NCBI GenBank assembly: GCA_021018815.1
Contig: JAITYX010000025.1
Location: 6,443,501 to 6,507,500, forward strand
Length of the DNA stretch: 64,000 nt
DNA from: Talinum fruticosum
Taxonomy: Eukaryota > Streptophyta > Magnoliopsida > Caryophyllales > Talinaceae
Direction of reading: 5' to 3'
Shown here one piece after another: positions 11,647 to 23,593 of this stretch (positions within the stretch are counted from its first letter, which is position 1; every line of letters begins with the position of its first letter). A program made the translations under genes and the position numbers. The notes under the pieces were generated by a model, which searched no databases, was not told the origin of the DNA, and saw only the letters and a program-made list of their open reading frames with translations.

Positions 11647-14090
11647 ATGGGTCCCTTGTAGGGTGCTTTGTTATTAATGTAATATTTGCTTTGTAATGAG
11701 GACTCTTATGCAATGGGATGAGATGCAAGACTCGAGTTTAAAAATGCATTCTTTTATTTAGTATGATGCACAAAACTTAGGAAAAATTACAAAGACAATT
11801 TGAAAAAATTACACTAGCCCCCATTCCCCTAAAACAAAATAATAAAAAGAAAAACATAAAATCTCAAGTGCATGGTCCAAAATAATAACACGGTGTGTGC
11901 CATGGGCTGGGGATGGTCCGAGGATTGCTCGGGCTGAAGAAAACCACGAAACGGGCCGGATTAGGGCCGTGGCCGGCACCTGCCACCTTTAAATCCTAGG
12001 GCGTTTGTGATTGCTCGGTGATGGAGTTGTAGTGGGACTCTAAGAACTCCATAAAAACTCCTATAAATAGGATCTACTTGTGATACTAAAGAGATATAAA
12101 CACAAAAGCCTTCGGTGAACCAAACTAAGAGCATACCGTATCCCCTTCTTCCAAAAACTAAAACCATGAACTTTATGACCGAGTTAACACGGTGGATGCA
12201 TGAGATGAGTAATATGGATAGATCCGGGTTAACCAATTTCGGGTTGAATGTCCTTTTTAGCATTCACCTGGTGAAGGTCTATTGTACCTTCTTAAGAGTC
12301 TGCTGTGGCCTATTGGGATCCTCACCACCACATCTTTAGGTTTGGGGATAAGGAATCGTGGCCCTTGCTCGAAGAATTTGATGTCATATTAGGCGGTTTT
12401 AGGCGAACAAAACTAGCTATACCCAAATCCTCGGAAAATCTTCACGAAAAATATAAATACTTGTTGAAGCCGAGCAATAAGAATCTAGGGTGGATTCTTA
12501 TTGAGAACTAAGTAAGTCTAACAAATCTAATGAAACATTACCGAAACATGTTCGCCAATGCTTGAATCTATTATCATCCCGAGGCGGTGAGGTATTATCA
12601 CCTGTTTGATAGGCGGGTTCCTACTGGTAAGAAGCCATGAGGATTTGGTACCGACAGCCTTATTGAGTCTAGTAGAATAGTTAGAGGATTATTATTCCCT
12701 AACTCCTCCAATAGTTGCTTGATATAATCATCGGTTTAGATCGAGGTTGAAGCAAATTCGAGAAAACTTCTCGGGAGCCCCTGTTATTGCGGGTAAGCAA
12801 ATAATGTGCACCGGTTGGAGGCGCCAGCTGTAAGGCGGTTGTGCAGCACCGCCGAGGCTAAGACGCCTTCGGTTCATGCTCGAAGACTCTAACTTACGCT
12901 TCCATCTAGCTGTTGTTATTTTCATTTTTTATTTGATTTTACTCCTTTTGGGCCTAAAAGATTGGACCTTGACGAGTGCGAGGACACTAGTATTTGATTT
13001 TGCATCTATGATGTGCAAATTTGGTTAATGGAGCACCTAAAGCTGATTCGGGCTCCTCCAAGACTTGATATGTACTTAGTGACTCACTACGCAGCGAAAA
13101 TGAAAAGTGGTAGGCGAGCACACGACTTCTTAGTGGGAGGAATAGCTCAAGACTCATAGTAACGATTTCGTTGTGCTATGTTAAGCACTCTGGAAGGTGT
13201 CCTAGCTCAAAACATATACTTCGCAACACCCATTCATATGTCTACTAGGCTTAGAAAACATCGTGTATTATTTCCCTAGCCGTGTGGTGCGGTAAATGGG
13301 AAGAAAGCAAATAATACCCTTATAAGATTGTATCCGGCCAGCTACCTTTAAGTTGTTCAAAGGGCATGGTAGCTCCGAACGGACCAAGTCGTAGCCCAGA
13401 ATACTTGGAGGAGTTTGCCAAAGTTGTTGACACCTGCAGACTTGTTGACACTTGAAGGCATTCCCAACACCTCTGTTTCTTCCTATTATCTAGAGTAGAT
13501 AATAGAAGAACCCCAACGACGGAAGGCATTGAGACTCGGAGAGATGGATCCTTAAGAAACTGTCCCTACCGTTATATTTTACGAGTAATATGCTTGTAAA
13601 TATTTATTTCCCTTTATGAGCCATGTATTTAGGTAGGTAGTAGGCTTACCATCTATTAAATAAAAGTAAGTATTATGCTATACCGTTATGTTTTTATTGC
13701 TCACTTAGAGGTAAAAACAAAAATGGATAAATTGGACCGGTCTTAAAATAAATAAAAGACATTGATGGATCACCTAATTAGATCGTCCAGTAAATAAATA
13801 AGGGAAATAGATAATCGACACTTTGAAGATGAATACTATAATCGAAGGGAAAAGCGTGGCCCGGCCAGCCACTCGTTGTCCGAGTGGTGGCGACGCCCGC
13901 CATGGCCTAGCTTGGTTGGGCTGGACACGGCCTATTATCTAGGGGTATGCTAGACATAATACTTCTTCAATTGATCTAAGTTGATGTACTAGAAGATCTT
14001 TTCTCCGTCCAAATCGAGTTAATTTGACCGCTCCGCCGATTAAGATCGACTAAATACAAAGCTGGCCTTGTAAATTGGGCTTAAATTTTC
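11647..14090. other. Long non-coding spacer of the Tat element
   Basis: No protein family is recognisable on either strand. At the left, AATAAT/TTGTTATTAATGTAATATT-like sequence after 11646 could serve as a polyadenylation region for the antisense gene. At 11812-11830 (minus strand) GGGGAATGGGGGCTAGTG resembles a second polypurine tract. The rest has only short, unsupported open frames. Confidence 0.6.
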
Positions 14091-14099
14091 CTTATGGGT

Positions 14100-15030
14100 C
14101 CTGCATTAGTGCTCTTATCTCCTTAAAGACCAAATCCCCAATTTGTAGATTTCGAGGCTTAACTTTCTTATTAAATGCCCTAGACATGCGAGCCTAGTAT
14201 ATTTTTGGACATTATGTAAGGCATTGAGGCGCCTCTCATCCAATAATACTAACTCCTTGTAGCATGCTTTGGCCCATTCTGCTTCGGGAATTTGGCTCTC
14301 GGTAATTATCCTTAATGAGGGAATGACAATCTCGATTGGAAGAACTACTTTCATGCCATAAACTAGAGAGTAAGGCGTTGCTCGCATAGAGGCTTTAATA
14401 GAAGTTCTATAACCCACAAGGCGAAAGGCAATTTGTCGAGCTAATCCTTAAAGGTAACTGCCATTTTCTCCACTATTTTACGAATATTCTTAATAGCGGC
14501 CTCAACTATTCCGTTGGTCCGAGGGCGATACGGGGAAGATTTATGATGTTGAATTTTGTACTTTTCCAACAAATCTGCCACTTCCTTCTTAAAATGGCTA
14601 GCATGATCACGTATTAGCTTGTGGGGCACCCCATAATGACGAGATGATATTTTGGGTAATGAACTTGGCTACGTATTTCAATGTCAAAGTTGCACAACAA
14701 GCTGCCTCTACCCATTTTGTGAAGTAGTCGATTGCTACTAATACAAATTCATCATCGCTTGTTCCCTTAGGGGTCACCTTGCCAATAATGTCTATACCCC
14801 CAAATCGAAAATGGTCGGGGTGAAGCTAATGTTGTAAGAAATAACGACGGTTTTGGTGTTGTAAATTTGTATACACCGACATTTGTGGCAGCTTCTAACA
14901 AAATGATGACAGTTCGTCGTCATGGTTGACTAGAAATAATCGAGTCTCTTAACCTTTGGACCAACATCCTACCATTCATATGAGGTCCACACTCCCCACC
15001 ATGAACCTCCTCTATGATGTACTTTGCTTC
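14100..15030 (-). pseudogene. Tat integrase
   Basis: Minus-strand DDE integrase that would insert the element cDNA. Going from 15030 down, there is an N-terminal zinc-finger region with GPHMNG near 14985 and the Cys pair in SCHKCRC near 14895. The core follows with the first Asp in AIDYFTKWVEA (about 14735), the second Asp in LIRDHASHF (about 14610) and the Glu in TNGIVEAAIKN (about 14505). A C-terminal part contains TPYSLVYGMKVVLP near 14360. Family-typical motif spacing is kept, and the second-Asp motif is DHASHF rather than the usual DNGSHF. Frameshifts near 14640 and 14430 break it. Confidence 0.85.
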
Positions 15031-15389
15031 ATGTTGTTTGACATAAAGTAAGCTAATCCCATAATTGTTTTTCTTGAATAGTTACCCTTGATTGATGAAG
15101 AATTGAGGAGCCAACATCCCGATGACTCGTTGGGCTCTAGGTGTGGAGTCTAAGGGATACTCTTGCTCATCCAGATACTGCATATAATCGGTCCTTTAAC
15201 CGTGGTTATATAGATGCTTTTATACAACATCTTTTATTAGGGGTGTAAGAGGTTTGGTTGAACTAATTTATTTTTTGATAGACGAATAATTAATGGAATT
15301 TCGAATGGTTTTGGTGTTCCAAGTTTTTTGTAGGAGAGGGTATCAAATATGTAGAAGGAGGCTGCATTTCCTCATATCTTTTTGGTAGA

Positions 15390-16335
15390 TAAATATCATG
15401 ATACCAACTGGTATGGTCGAGTATTAGACATTTCTAATGTACGGATGTGTGTAGGATAACTCAGTCGCCTAATGTGAACGGCCATTGAATAAATGCCGAT
15501 AGGGATATTGATCATGGATGCTAACTTAGCTAGTGCATCTGCAAATTGATTATCATCCCTAGGAAGGTAAGTGAAAGAGACGTTCTTAAAGTGCTTAGAC
15601 AATTCTATAAGGTACGCTTAGTAGGGTGCCAAGGCTTCACTATGTACCTTCCACCTTTGCGAAATCTGAGTCATCGAAAACCCCGATATTCTTAACTCGA
15701 ATATCTATAGCAGTTTCAAGTCCTACGATGCAAGCTTTGTTATCTGCAGTGTTATTGGTGACTTTAAAGTCTAGTTTGACTGAATTCGGAGTATGTGCTC
15801 CCTCCAAGTGAGACTAAAAGAATTCTCACTCCAAAGCCCTTCCGATTGGAAGCGCCATCGAAATACATTGTCCAAACGTCCACCTCTACTTACAAAATGC
15901 CTTCATCTAGAAAGCCAAGGTGTTCGGGTTGCGATTGAAGCATAGGAAGATCAGCTAGGAATTCCGACACTACCCCTCTTATTACTTTTTGAGGAACGAA
16001 CTTGAGTTCGAATTCGATAGCATGATAGTCCACCACGCTATGTATGTCCTTAATAGTATCCATAGGTGCCACTACATGTAGTGCCCGAGCTCCTTCGTAG
16101 CCCATACTAATGCCCATGATGTCTTCTTCTCGTCTCGTTGAGCTAACATGGCTCCCATAGCCGTTTTTGTTGTGATGAAATACAGGAGTAAAGGTTTCCC
16201 GATTGGGGTGGAACTAACACTAGAGGATTAGCCAGGTACTCCTTAACCTTCTCGAATGCTTGTTGGCACTCGGTATCCCAAATGGGTTCACATCCTTTCT
16301 ATAATTTCTTGAAAATAGGTTCACATACCATAGTT
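15390..16335 (-). pseudogene. Tat RT connection and RNase H
   Basis: Minus strand. Immediately left of the copia insertion (16335 downward) the sequence reads as the RT thumb/connection (CEPIFKKL, FEKVKEYLANP, PLL-type segment). RNase H follows: a degenerate central part at about 15690-15890 (ETAIDIRVKNIGVFDDSDFA) and the C-terminal motif DDNQFADALAKLASM at about 15530-15570. RNase H removes the RNA template during cDNA synthesis. A linker continues to integrase at 15030. The same RT resumes at 38110 on the other side of the copia insertion. Confidence 0.78.
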
Positions 16336-16340
16336 AGTTT
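16336..16340. repeat. Target site duplication of the outer copia (left copy, AGTTT)
   Basis: AGTTT directly precedes the LTR start TGAAGACT and is repeated at 38105-38109 directly after the right LTR end CCTTCA. Confidence 0.92.
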
Positions 16341-17853
16341 TGAAGACTCGGACTTTGCAGGTATATCACTCCATGTACCATCAAGAAATCAGTACGAGAC
16401 TTCATCTCTTGTAATTTTTATTACAAGTCATTCCGAGCGTTTTATAAACTTTTACGAGTGATTTAGAATCTTTTACGAGTGCTACAGTAACTACTGCATA
16501 TGTTTTGACTTGATTCCGATCGACTCGAAAGCATACTCTTGCTTATCTTTTCACACATAGTTCCGAGTCACTCGGACAACACTCGAACTTATCGCATGTT
16601 CAAATGTTTGCCCTAATGTGCATAAACTCTGGTCTAACTTTGTATTCTAAGTTTGATTGAATTACGAGTGTTAATTCAACCTTCTAAGTCGAGCATGCTA
16701 TGTTTGAACTGTGCTTGTCTAGATCAAGTCTCCTTACTCTTATATTCCTCGACCGATTTGTTTTTCTTCTAGATCGACTCGGATGGAATTTGAGTGTAAT
16801 GGATATTAGACTAAAACAATTCCACTCTTTTAGGACTCGAGATAATTATGCACTTAATTATCTTAATTAAATCTTGGACCAAAGTATTTTATACTTTAAG
16901 AACCAAATTGATTTACTTTTATAGGTTATTCAAACGAGGTTATCCTACTTTTGAAATACAAAAGTAACCTAGCTTCAAGATGTCAAATCACCTGCAGACA
17001 AGGATTTTCCTACTTCGACCAAGGCCCGGACAACGTGTCAAGGTTGTCTGTTTCCAAAGCTGGAAATCTTCAACGCTAAGCTCAACGGTGGTTTCCACCC
17101 TACCTTTCAAACGCTACCGGTGGATTGGGACATCCAAAGGAGTCAAGAGCTATTGCCAAACAATTACATCTCAACGGATATTTTCCGAGTCACTCGAAAA
17201 AACCATTGCAACGGTCACAAAGGACTTCTAATAAGAAGATAGACACAACTCGCTAATCTACCTGGTCATCTATAAATAAAAGCCACTTCACAAGACAAGA
17301 AGATTGTTGAACCTATTGCTGAAATTATTTCTCTTTGTATAATTCTCATTCAATCTTCTACTTACAACTCTAAGTCGGTACTTAACATCTTTCCGAGTTG
17401 TAAGGTTTTGTAATCGATCACAAACACTAATTCTTACTTTCCGAGTAAGGTCCCTTGATTGAGTCGTAAAGGTTAACTCAGCTTCGGTTGTCCCTAACTA
17501 TAAAGGTTACCTCGGTTAGGAAGTACTAGATCGGATAAGGAAACTTTTGAGTCTAAGAAAATCTTGTAAGGAATTATCTAAGGGAGCAATTCTGGTTGAG
17601 TCTTTCTACTGTATTTTATAGATTCAAAATAGTGGATTTGACTTGGTGCTTGGATTAGCACTGACTGTGGTTTTCACGCCCAGGAGGGTTTCCACGTACT
17701 TTACGAGTTAACACTTTTCTAAGCCCAATCTAGACTCATAATCTGTTTCTGTCTCTATTCCGTACAAAAGAGTTTGATTTTATGAAAAATCTTCCATCAC
17801 CCTATTCCACTTCCCCTCTAGGGTGACTTAGTCTCTCCAAGAGCATACCTTAA
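16341..17853 (+). repeat. Outer copia 5' LTR
   Basis: Begins TGAAGACTCGG and ends CCTTAA where the partner LTR ends CCTTCA. TATA box at 17271. The first roughly 240 bases differ from the inner copy's LTR while the remainder is clearly related, so two U3 subtypes exist in this family. Confidence 0.92.
17271..17278 (+). promoter_or_regulatory. TATA box, outer copia 5' LTR
   Basis: TATAAATA following CTGGTCATC, a context kept in all LTRs of this family here (26260, 35543, 37523, and TATAAAAG at 62779 on the minus strand). Confidence 0.75.
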
Positions 17854-17854
17854 A

Positions 17855-17866
17855 TTGGTATCGAGC
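17855..17866 (+). other. Primer-binding site of the outer copia
   Basis: TTGGTATCGAGC begins two bases after the LTR. It matches the TGGTATCAGAGC initiator-tRNA-Met site of copia elements except for one missing A, as in the inner copy. Confidence 0.8.
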
Positions 17867-17912
17867 CTAGCCTTTTAGAAAGGATCTAACCATCCAAAGG
17901 TCTAAAAATCAA

Positions 17913-19370
17913 ATGGCTCGGAACAATGGAGAGTTCGATGAAGGAAGATCTTCCAACGAAACCACCAAAGTTCAAAGGTTCTAACTTCGTGCACTCGGAA
18001 GAAGCTCATGGAATGTTTTCTGTTGGATCACGATGAAGATGTCCGGAACATCATACAAGTAAGGAACTACATTCCAATGAAGATGGAAGAAACAAGACTC
18101 GTACCCAAAGCAAAGGTCGAGTACACCATAGAAGAAGCGTAAAAGTTCGGAAAGAACTTCGAGGGGATAAACATCTTAATGTGCGCCATCAGCTCGGAAG
18201 AATACAGTCGAGTGTCGGCATGTGACACAGCCAAAGAAGTGTGGGATAAGCTTGTCAACACTTATGAAGGCACAAGCCAAGTCAAACAAACGAAGATAAG
18301 CCAATATCTTTACAAGTACGAGCTGTTCAAGATGGAGCCGGAAGAGAACATCACTCGGATGTTCATCCCCTTCACCGAGATTACTAACAATCTCAAATCT
18401 CCGGGTAGAAAGATTGCCCACGAGGAAATGTGCGGAAAGATACTCGAAGTCTAGCCAAGAGAAGATGGGGTCCTAAGGTTACGGCCATCGAAGAGGTTCG
18501 GAACCTATCCTTACTGAAGCCGGACAAACTCATTGGGAAGCTACTCACCCATGAGATCCACCTGGAAGAGGAGGATGCAGAGGTCAACACTAAAAAGAAC
18601 ATCGCACTAAAGGCCTATGAAAATAGAGAAGCAAATATGAGTTCCTCCGACTCGAAGAGGATCCCATGGCACTTATCGCTAGAGGCTTCAAAAGAATGAT
18701 GAAGCACAAGAGATGGAATAAGAAGCTAAGAGAAGAGTTCTATAAGAAAGACAAGAAGGATAGAAAAGGTAAACATTCTTCCCCTTCAAAGTTATCTTTA
18801 ACTAAGAACTCCGAGCTATTTTGAATGTGACAACAAGGAACACATAGTCAAAGACTGCCCTAGTAGAAAGAGGGACAGAAAGAAGAAAAAGGCTATGATG
18901 GCCACTTGGAGTGATGAAGACTCATCGGAAGATGATGAGGACACGAGATGATTCAAAGTGTCCGATGGCACTCTCGGACTCGTAAGCCGAATCGAGTCGG
19001 ACTCGGATCACTTGGACAGTGAGGAAACAAATCCTCGGGAGGTAATTGAATACTTCCTCAAGTTTTCCAAAGTTGATTTAGCCAAATATATTTTTACTTT
19101 GGAAGAAAAGTGTAATTCGATTCCTCTCGGTTTAAAGAACAACTTAAGTCTATTACTTCGAGAGCATCTCTTTGAAAAATGAATTAGAAAAGCCGAGCCT
19201 TACTCTAAGAGAACTCAAGACTAGTGCTCAATCTAATGAGACCGAGTCTAAGTCACTCAGACGAGAAAATGAGCATCTAAAGCAAGAGCTCAATGAGTCT
19301 CAAGAGCTTGTTTTAAAATTTACTCAAGGTCGAAAAACCTTGACATGCTCTTAGGGTCTCAATGTGTCTC
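17913..19370 (+). pseudogene. Outer copia gag
   Basis: Structural particle protein. The ATG at 17913 (MARNNGEFDEGRSS) lies about 60 bases after the primer site. The capsid-like region at 18000-18560 includes ISSEEYSRVSA, VWDKLVNTYEG and YELFKMEPEENITRMF. A basic segment and a degenerate CCHC zinc knuckle follow at 18817-18861, whose first Cys codon reads TAT (Tyr), with a stop inside. An acidic/Ser stretch comes next, then a coil-like region at 19040-19350 (KNELEKPSLTLRELKTS, LRRENEHLKQEL). Frameshifts at about 18450, 18690 and 19165 split it. Gag continues into the protease region as in a single gag-pol reading frame. Confidence 0.85.
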
Positions 19371-22300
19371 CTTCGTAAAAGAAGGACTTGGTTTTAACAA
19401 AGAGGAGGAATCCAATTCCTACTCGGAGCTTTTCAGAATGGATTCCGAACTTTGAAGTTCAAGAAGGCTGAGCATGGTCCCATTCATAAGAATGAAAGGA
19501 AGACTGAGCCCGGACCAGCTTATAAGAGAAAACCTTCTCCTCCTGTTTATAAAAGGAAAGACTTTCAAAAGAACGAGACACGGACTCGGTTTTCTAAAAG
19601 AAAGACTTAAAATCCGACCAAACCCAAAGTTATTCAAATCTGGGTTCCCAAGAGTCTTCTTCCTCATAAAAGGACCACGAGTAAAGGGAGTTACTATGTT
19701 CGCTAGAGGAAGTGAGAAAGGTTAGTTTGTTTCGACTTGCAGGAGGCTCGTAAAAGAACAAAAGGGCATTGGTACTGGACAATGGATGCTCATGATACAT
19801 GTCGGAAATCCAAGACTCTTTTCCGAGTTAGAAGAGTATAGGGGAGGCAAAGTCACATTTGGAGATGACAAGCAAGGGCAAGATAATTGGGATAGGCAAG
19901 ATTGGAAAAGGAAACGATCCGGTCAGCCCAAGTATATCTTGTCAAGGGACTCAAGTACAATCTACTTAGCATCTCTAAACTGTGTAACAAAGGTCAAGAG
20001 GTAGGATTCACTCGGACCAACCTGTTATATTTATGATGATCCTAGACCTAGCTCTCGGGTAATAGATCGGGTAACACCTATACTATTCCTCTTTCGACCC
20101 AAGTCGAATTTATCTTGCTTAAAAGCATCTCTACATGATGATTCATGGATATGGCATCATAGATTAGGTCATATTAGCATGCATACTATTAAGACGCTTG
20201 CTTCTCATGGTTTAGTTAAAGGATTGCCTAACTGTGCATTTAAGAAAGATAAAATGTGTGAAGTATGCACAAAAGGGAAATAGGTCAAATGATCTTTCAA
20301 ACCTCTAAAAGCTGTTTCCACATCCAAAGTGCTTGAATTGTTGCATATAGATTTATGTGGTGAGATCCTCGTCAAGAGTCTCGGAGGTAAATCATATGTG
20401 CTTGTTATTGTTGATGACTACTCACGATTTACCTAGGTGTGTTTTATTAAGCACAAAAATGAAGCCTTCAAAGAGTTCAGCAAGCTCTGCAGGAAAATCC
20501 AAGTTGAGTCTTAGACTTAGATACGAGAGAATTCGAACCGACCATGGAAGGGAGTTTGACTACTCGGAATTTGCAAAGTTCCGTGATAAGAATGGCATCT
20601 CCCACAACTTCTCAGCACCAAGAACTCCTCAACAAAATCGAGTAGTGAAGAGGAAGAACCGAACTCTTGAAGAAATAGCAAGGACGATGATGATTGAACA
20701 TAATCTACCCTACTATTTCCGGGTCGAGGCAGTCAACACAACAAACTAGGCATTAAACAAATGCCTCATCATGCCCATCCTAAAGAAAACTCCATACGAG
20801 CTCTACAAAGGGAAGAAACCCAACATCTCATACTTCAAACCCTTTGGATGTAAGTGCTTCGTTCACAACAATGGTAAGGATCCCCGACCAAGTTTGATAC
20901 TCGATCGGATGAAGGTAGTTTTCTTGGTTATTCATCTCATAGCAAAGCATATCGTATTTTTAATAAAAGACCTAACAAAGTAGAAGAAAGCATCCATGTT
21001 GTGTTTGATGAGATTGAGCGGGAAAAACCAAGTGAGTCAACATTCTTAGACCCGAAGCTCAGCAGAGATGATGATCTTGATGAAAATGACCTCATCAAGA
21101 ATCAAATCAAAGTCACTCGGGACGAAGTGACTCGGAATAACCTGACTTAGAATGAAACAAATCAAGAGCCAACTCAGATCGTTGAAGGTCAATCGGATGA
21201 ACAAGCTCACTCAGAACAGTACTTCGAAGATCAACCAATTCAACCTACAGATCTGGTGAACCGAGAGAACAGGTAGAGCATTCAAGTATGCTTCGAGCCA
21301 CCCATTAGAAAACATCTTGTCCGATATCAACAGTGGGGTAAGAACTCGTTCCTCTCTACAAAATCTATGCGCATTCACCGCATTCATTTCATTAACCGAA
21401 CCTAGAAATGCACTAGAGGCCCTAAATGAACCTGAATGGGTAGAGGCCATGTAAGAGGAACTCAATTAATTTGAAAGAAACCAAGTTTGGACTCGACCAA
21501 ATGACCTTTCGACCACCTAGTCATAGGCACCAAATGGGTTTTCAAGAACAAACTGGATGAAGGTGGGTTGGTAGTTAGAAATAAGGGCTAGACTTGTGGC
21601 TTAAGGTTACAATCAAGAGGAAGGAATTGATTGTGGGGAAACCATTGCACCGGTTACCGAATTGAAGCTATTAGAATCTTATTAGCATTTGTATCTAGCA
21701 TGAATATCAATTTGTCTCAAATAGATGTTAAATGTGCTTTTCTCAATGGTTTCATTGACGAGGAAGTCTATGTTGAGCAACCCCTGGATTTGAAAACTCA
21801 GAATTTCCAAATCATGTTTTCAAATTGCAAAAAGCTCTCTATGGTCTTAAACAAGCCCCTAGAGCCTGGTATGAAAGACTCGAGCAATTTCTTGGTTGAA
21901 AATGATTTAAGAAGAGGTTAGATTGACAAGACACTTTTTATAAAAACCAAGGGGAAAGACTTTCTTATTGCTCGGATCTATGTTGATGACATAATCTTTG
22001 GAGCTACTAATGAAATTCTTTGTCGAGATTTTACTTGAGTTAATGAGACAGGTATTTCAAATGAGTATGATGGGAGAACTCAATTTCTTCCTTGGTCTAT
22101 AAATTAAGCAAGACAAAGATGGCATCTATGTCCATCAATCAAAGTATACCAAGGAGTTGCTTGAAGAAGTACAAGCTTTAAGATGCAAAACATGCAGCAA
22201 CACCAATGAGTAGTAGCGTAAAACCGGACTCGGACAAGAAAGGTAAAGTAGTAGATCAAAAACTTTATCGAGGTATGATTGGATCTCTGCTATATCTTAC

Positions 22301-22923
22301 TTCTAGTAGGCCAGACATAATGTTTAGTGTATGTCTCTGTGTAAGATTTTAAGCTAATCCAAAAGGATCACATCTTACTGCGGCGAAGAGAATATTCAAA
22401 TATCTTACAGGAACTCGGAATCTAGGTCTATGGTACTCTAGAGACTCGGAACCGACTGTCACCTGGATACTCGGATGCTGACTATGTTGGATACAAAGTT
22501 GATAGAAAGAGCACCTTAGGAGCCTGCCAATTTTGGGTCAATCCCGATATCTTGGCACTCAAAGAAGCAAAACTCAATAGCTCTATCAATTCGTTGAAGC
22601 TGAGTATATTGCAGTTGGAGCATGCTGTGCTTAGATTTTACGGATCAAGAAACACTTGAGAGATCTTGGACTTACATTCAAATCAATTCCAATCAAGTCC
22701 GACAATCAAAGTGCAATCATCATCACCGAGAACCCAGTTCAAGCACTCAAAGACAAAACATATTGAGGTCAAGTATCATTTTCTAAGAGACCATTCTGAG
22801 AAAGGTGATATTGAACTTGAATTCATTCCTTCCAAACTTCAATTAGCCGATATCTTTACTAAGCCACTTAGTGAGGATCGGTTTTGCTATATTAGGAATG
22901 AGCTTGGCATAATCAATGCATAA
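19371..22923 (+). pseudogene. Outer copia pol (protease, integrase, RT, RNase H), catalytically damaged
   Basis: The protease site at 19778-19786 reads D-N-G instead of D-S-G and is followed by a TGA. The integrase zinc region (20147-20283) has WHHRLGH and the Cys pair in CEVCTKGK. The integrase core has VDDYSRF with Trp changed to TAG at 20434-20436 and RTDHGREF. The catalytic Glu codon in VVERKN reads AAG (Lys) at 20648-20650. RT spans about 21440-22170 with YVDD at 21979-21990. RNase H and the pol C-terminus run 22430-22923, including GYSDADYVGYK near 22470, and end with TAA at 22921-22923. This order is diagnostic of Ty1/copia. Besides frameshifts, protease and integrase both lack a key residue, so this copy could not act alone. 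Confidence 0.9.
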
Positions 22924-23156
22924 TTATGTGCTTTTCCGAGTGTTATTACATTGCATGATTATATGTTATATGCATTTCTCTCTAATAGCCATTAGTTTAG
23001 TTGAACTAGTGAAACCGAGCTATGAGTTATTGTTTGCTCGCGGTTTCGAGTCACTCGGAAACTTCACCGAGTCGGACTCGGATTTTGAGAAAAATGGAAA
23101 TCAAACTTCGAAATCATCTCTAGATGAGTGGATAAGTTTAGAAATTTCTTTTAAAA

Positions 23157-23159
<3 letters not shown>

Positions 23160-23193
<34 letters not shown>

Positions 23194-23420
23194 CGCATCG
23201 ATCGGACAACTAGCCATTGGGAGACAAACACTGGAATTCTAACCGTTGGAGAGCGTAACAGTCACACCGGCTCGAGGTGACCATTGAAGAGCTGGGTCGG
23301 AGCGAACACCGAAGGACGATTCTTTCTCTATAAATAACATCCTTTGTCCTTCATTTCGCTACTTTACTCTCTACTTACTCTCACTCTCTCAATTACTTCA
23401 ACTTGCGTAAACTCCTTCTA
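23160..23420 (+). promoter_or_regulatory. Putative internal promoter upstream of the Env-like ORF (outer copy)
   Basis: A (CT)n run at 23160-23193, TATAAATA at 23329-23336, then a pyrimidine-rich stretch (23340-23400, TACTCTCTACTTACTCTC-like), 258 bases before the ATG at 23594. The same order is present in the inner copy (TATA at 32362). 22924-23159 has no coding signal. Confidence 0.5.
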
Positions 23421-23593
23421 CGATTGAAGAAAGTTTTCGTCGCTCACAAGCTAAGTGGAAGTATTCTCAAGTAAGCACTCGTCACTCCGAGCTCTCTCTC
23501 TCTCTCTTTTACTCGCTCACTTTTGTTGAGCTATTTATCTCTTTCTCTACTCCTTCTCAAAAGTTCATCTTTCTTCTCTTTTCTTCATCAAAC

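Noticed and set aside
17855..17866. tRNA-related sequence
   Set aside because: It is a short primer-binding site complementary to a tRNA end, not a tRNA gene; no cloverleaf sequence surrounds it.
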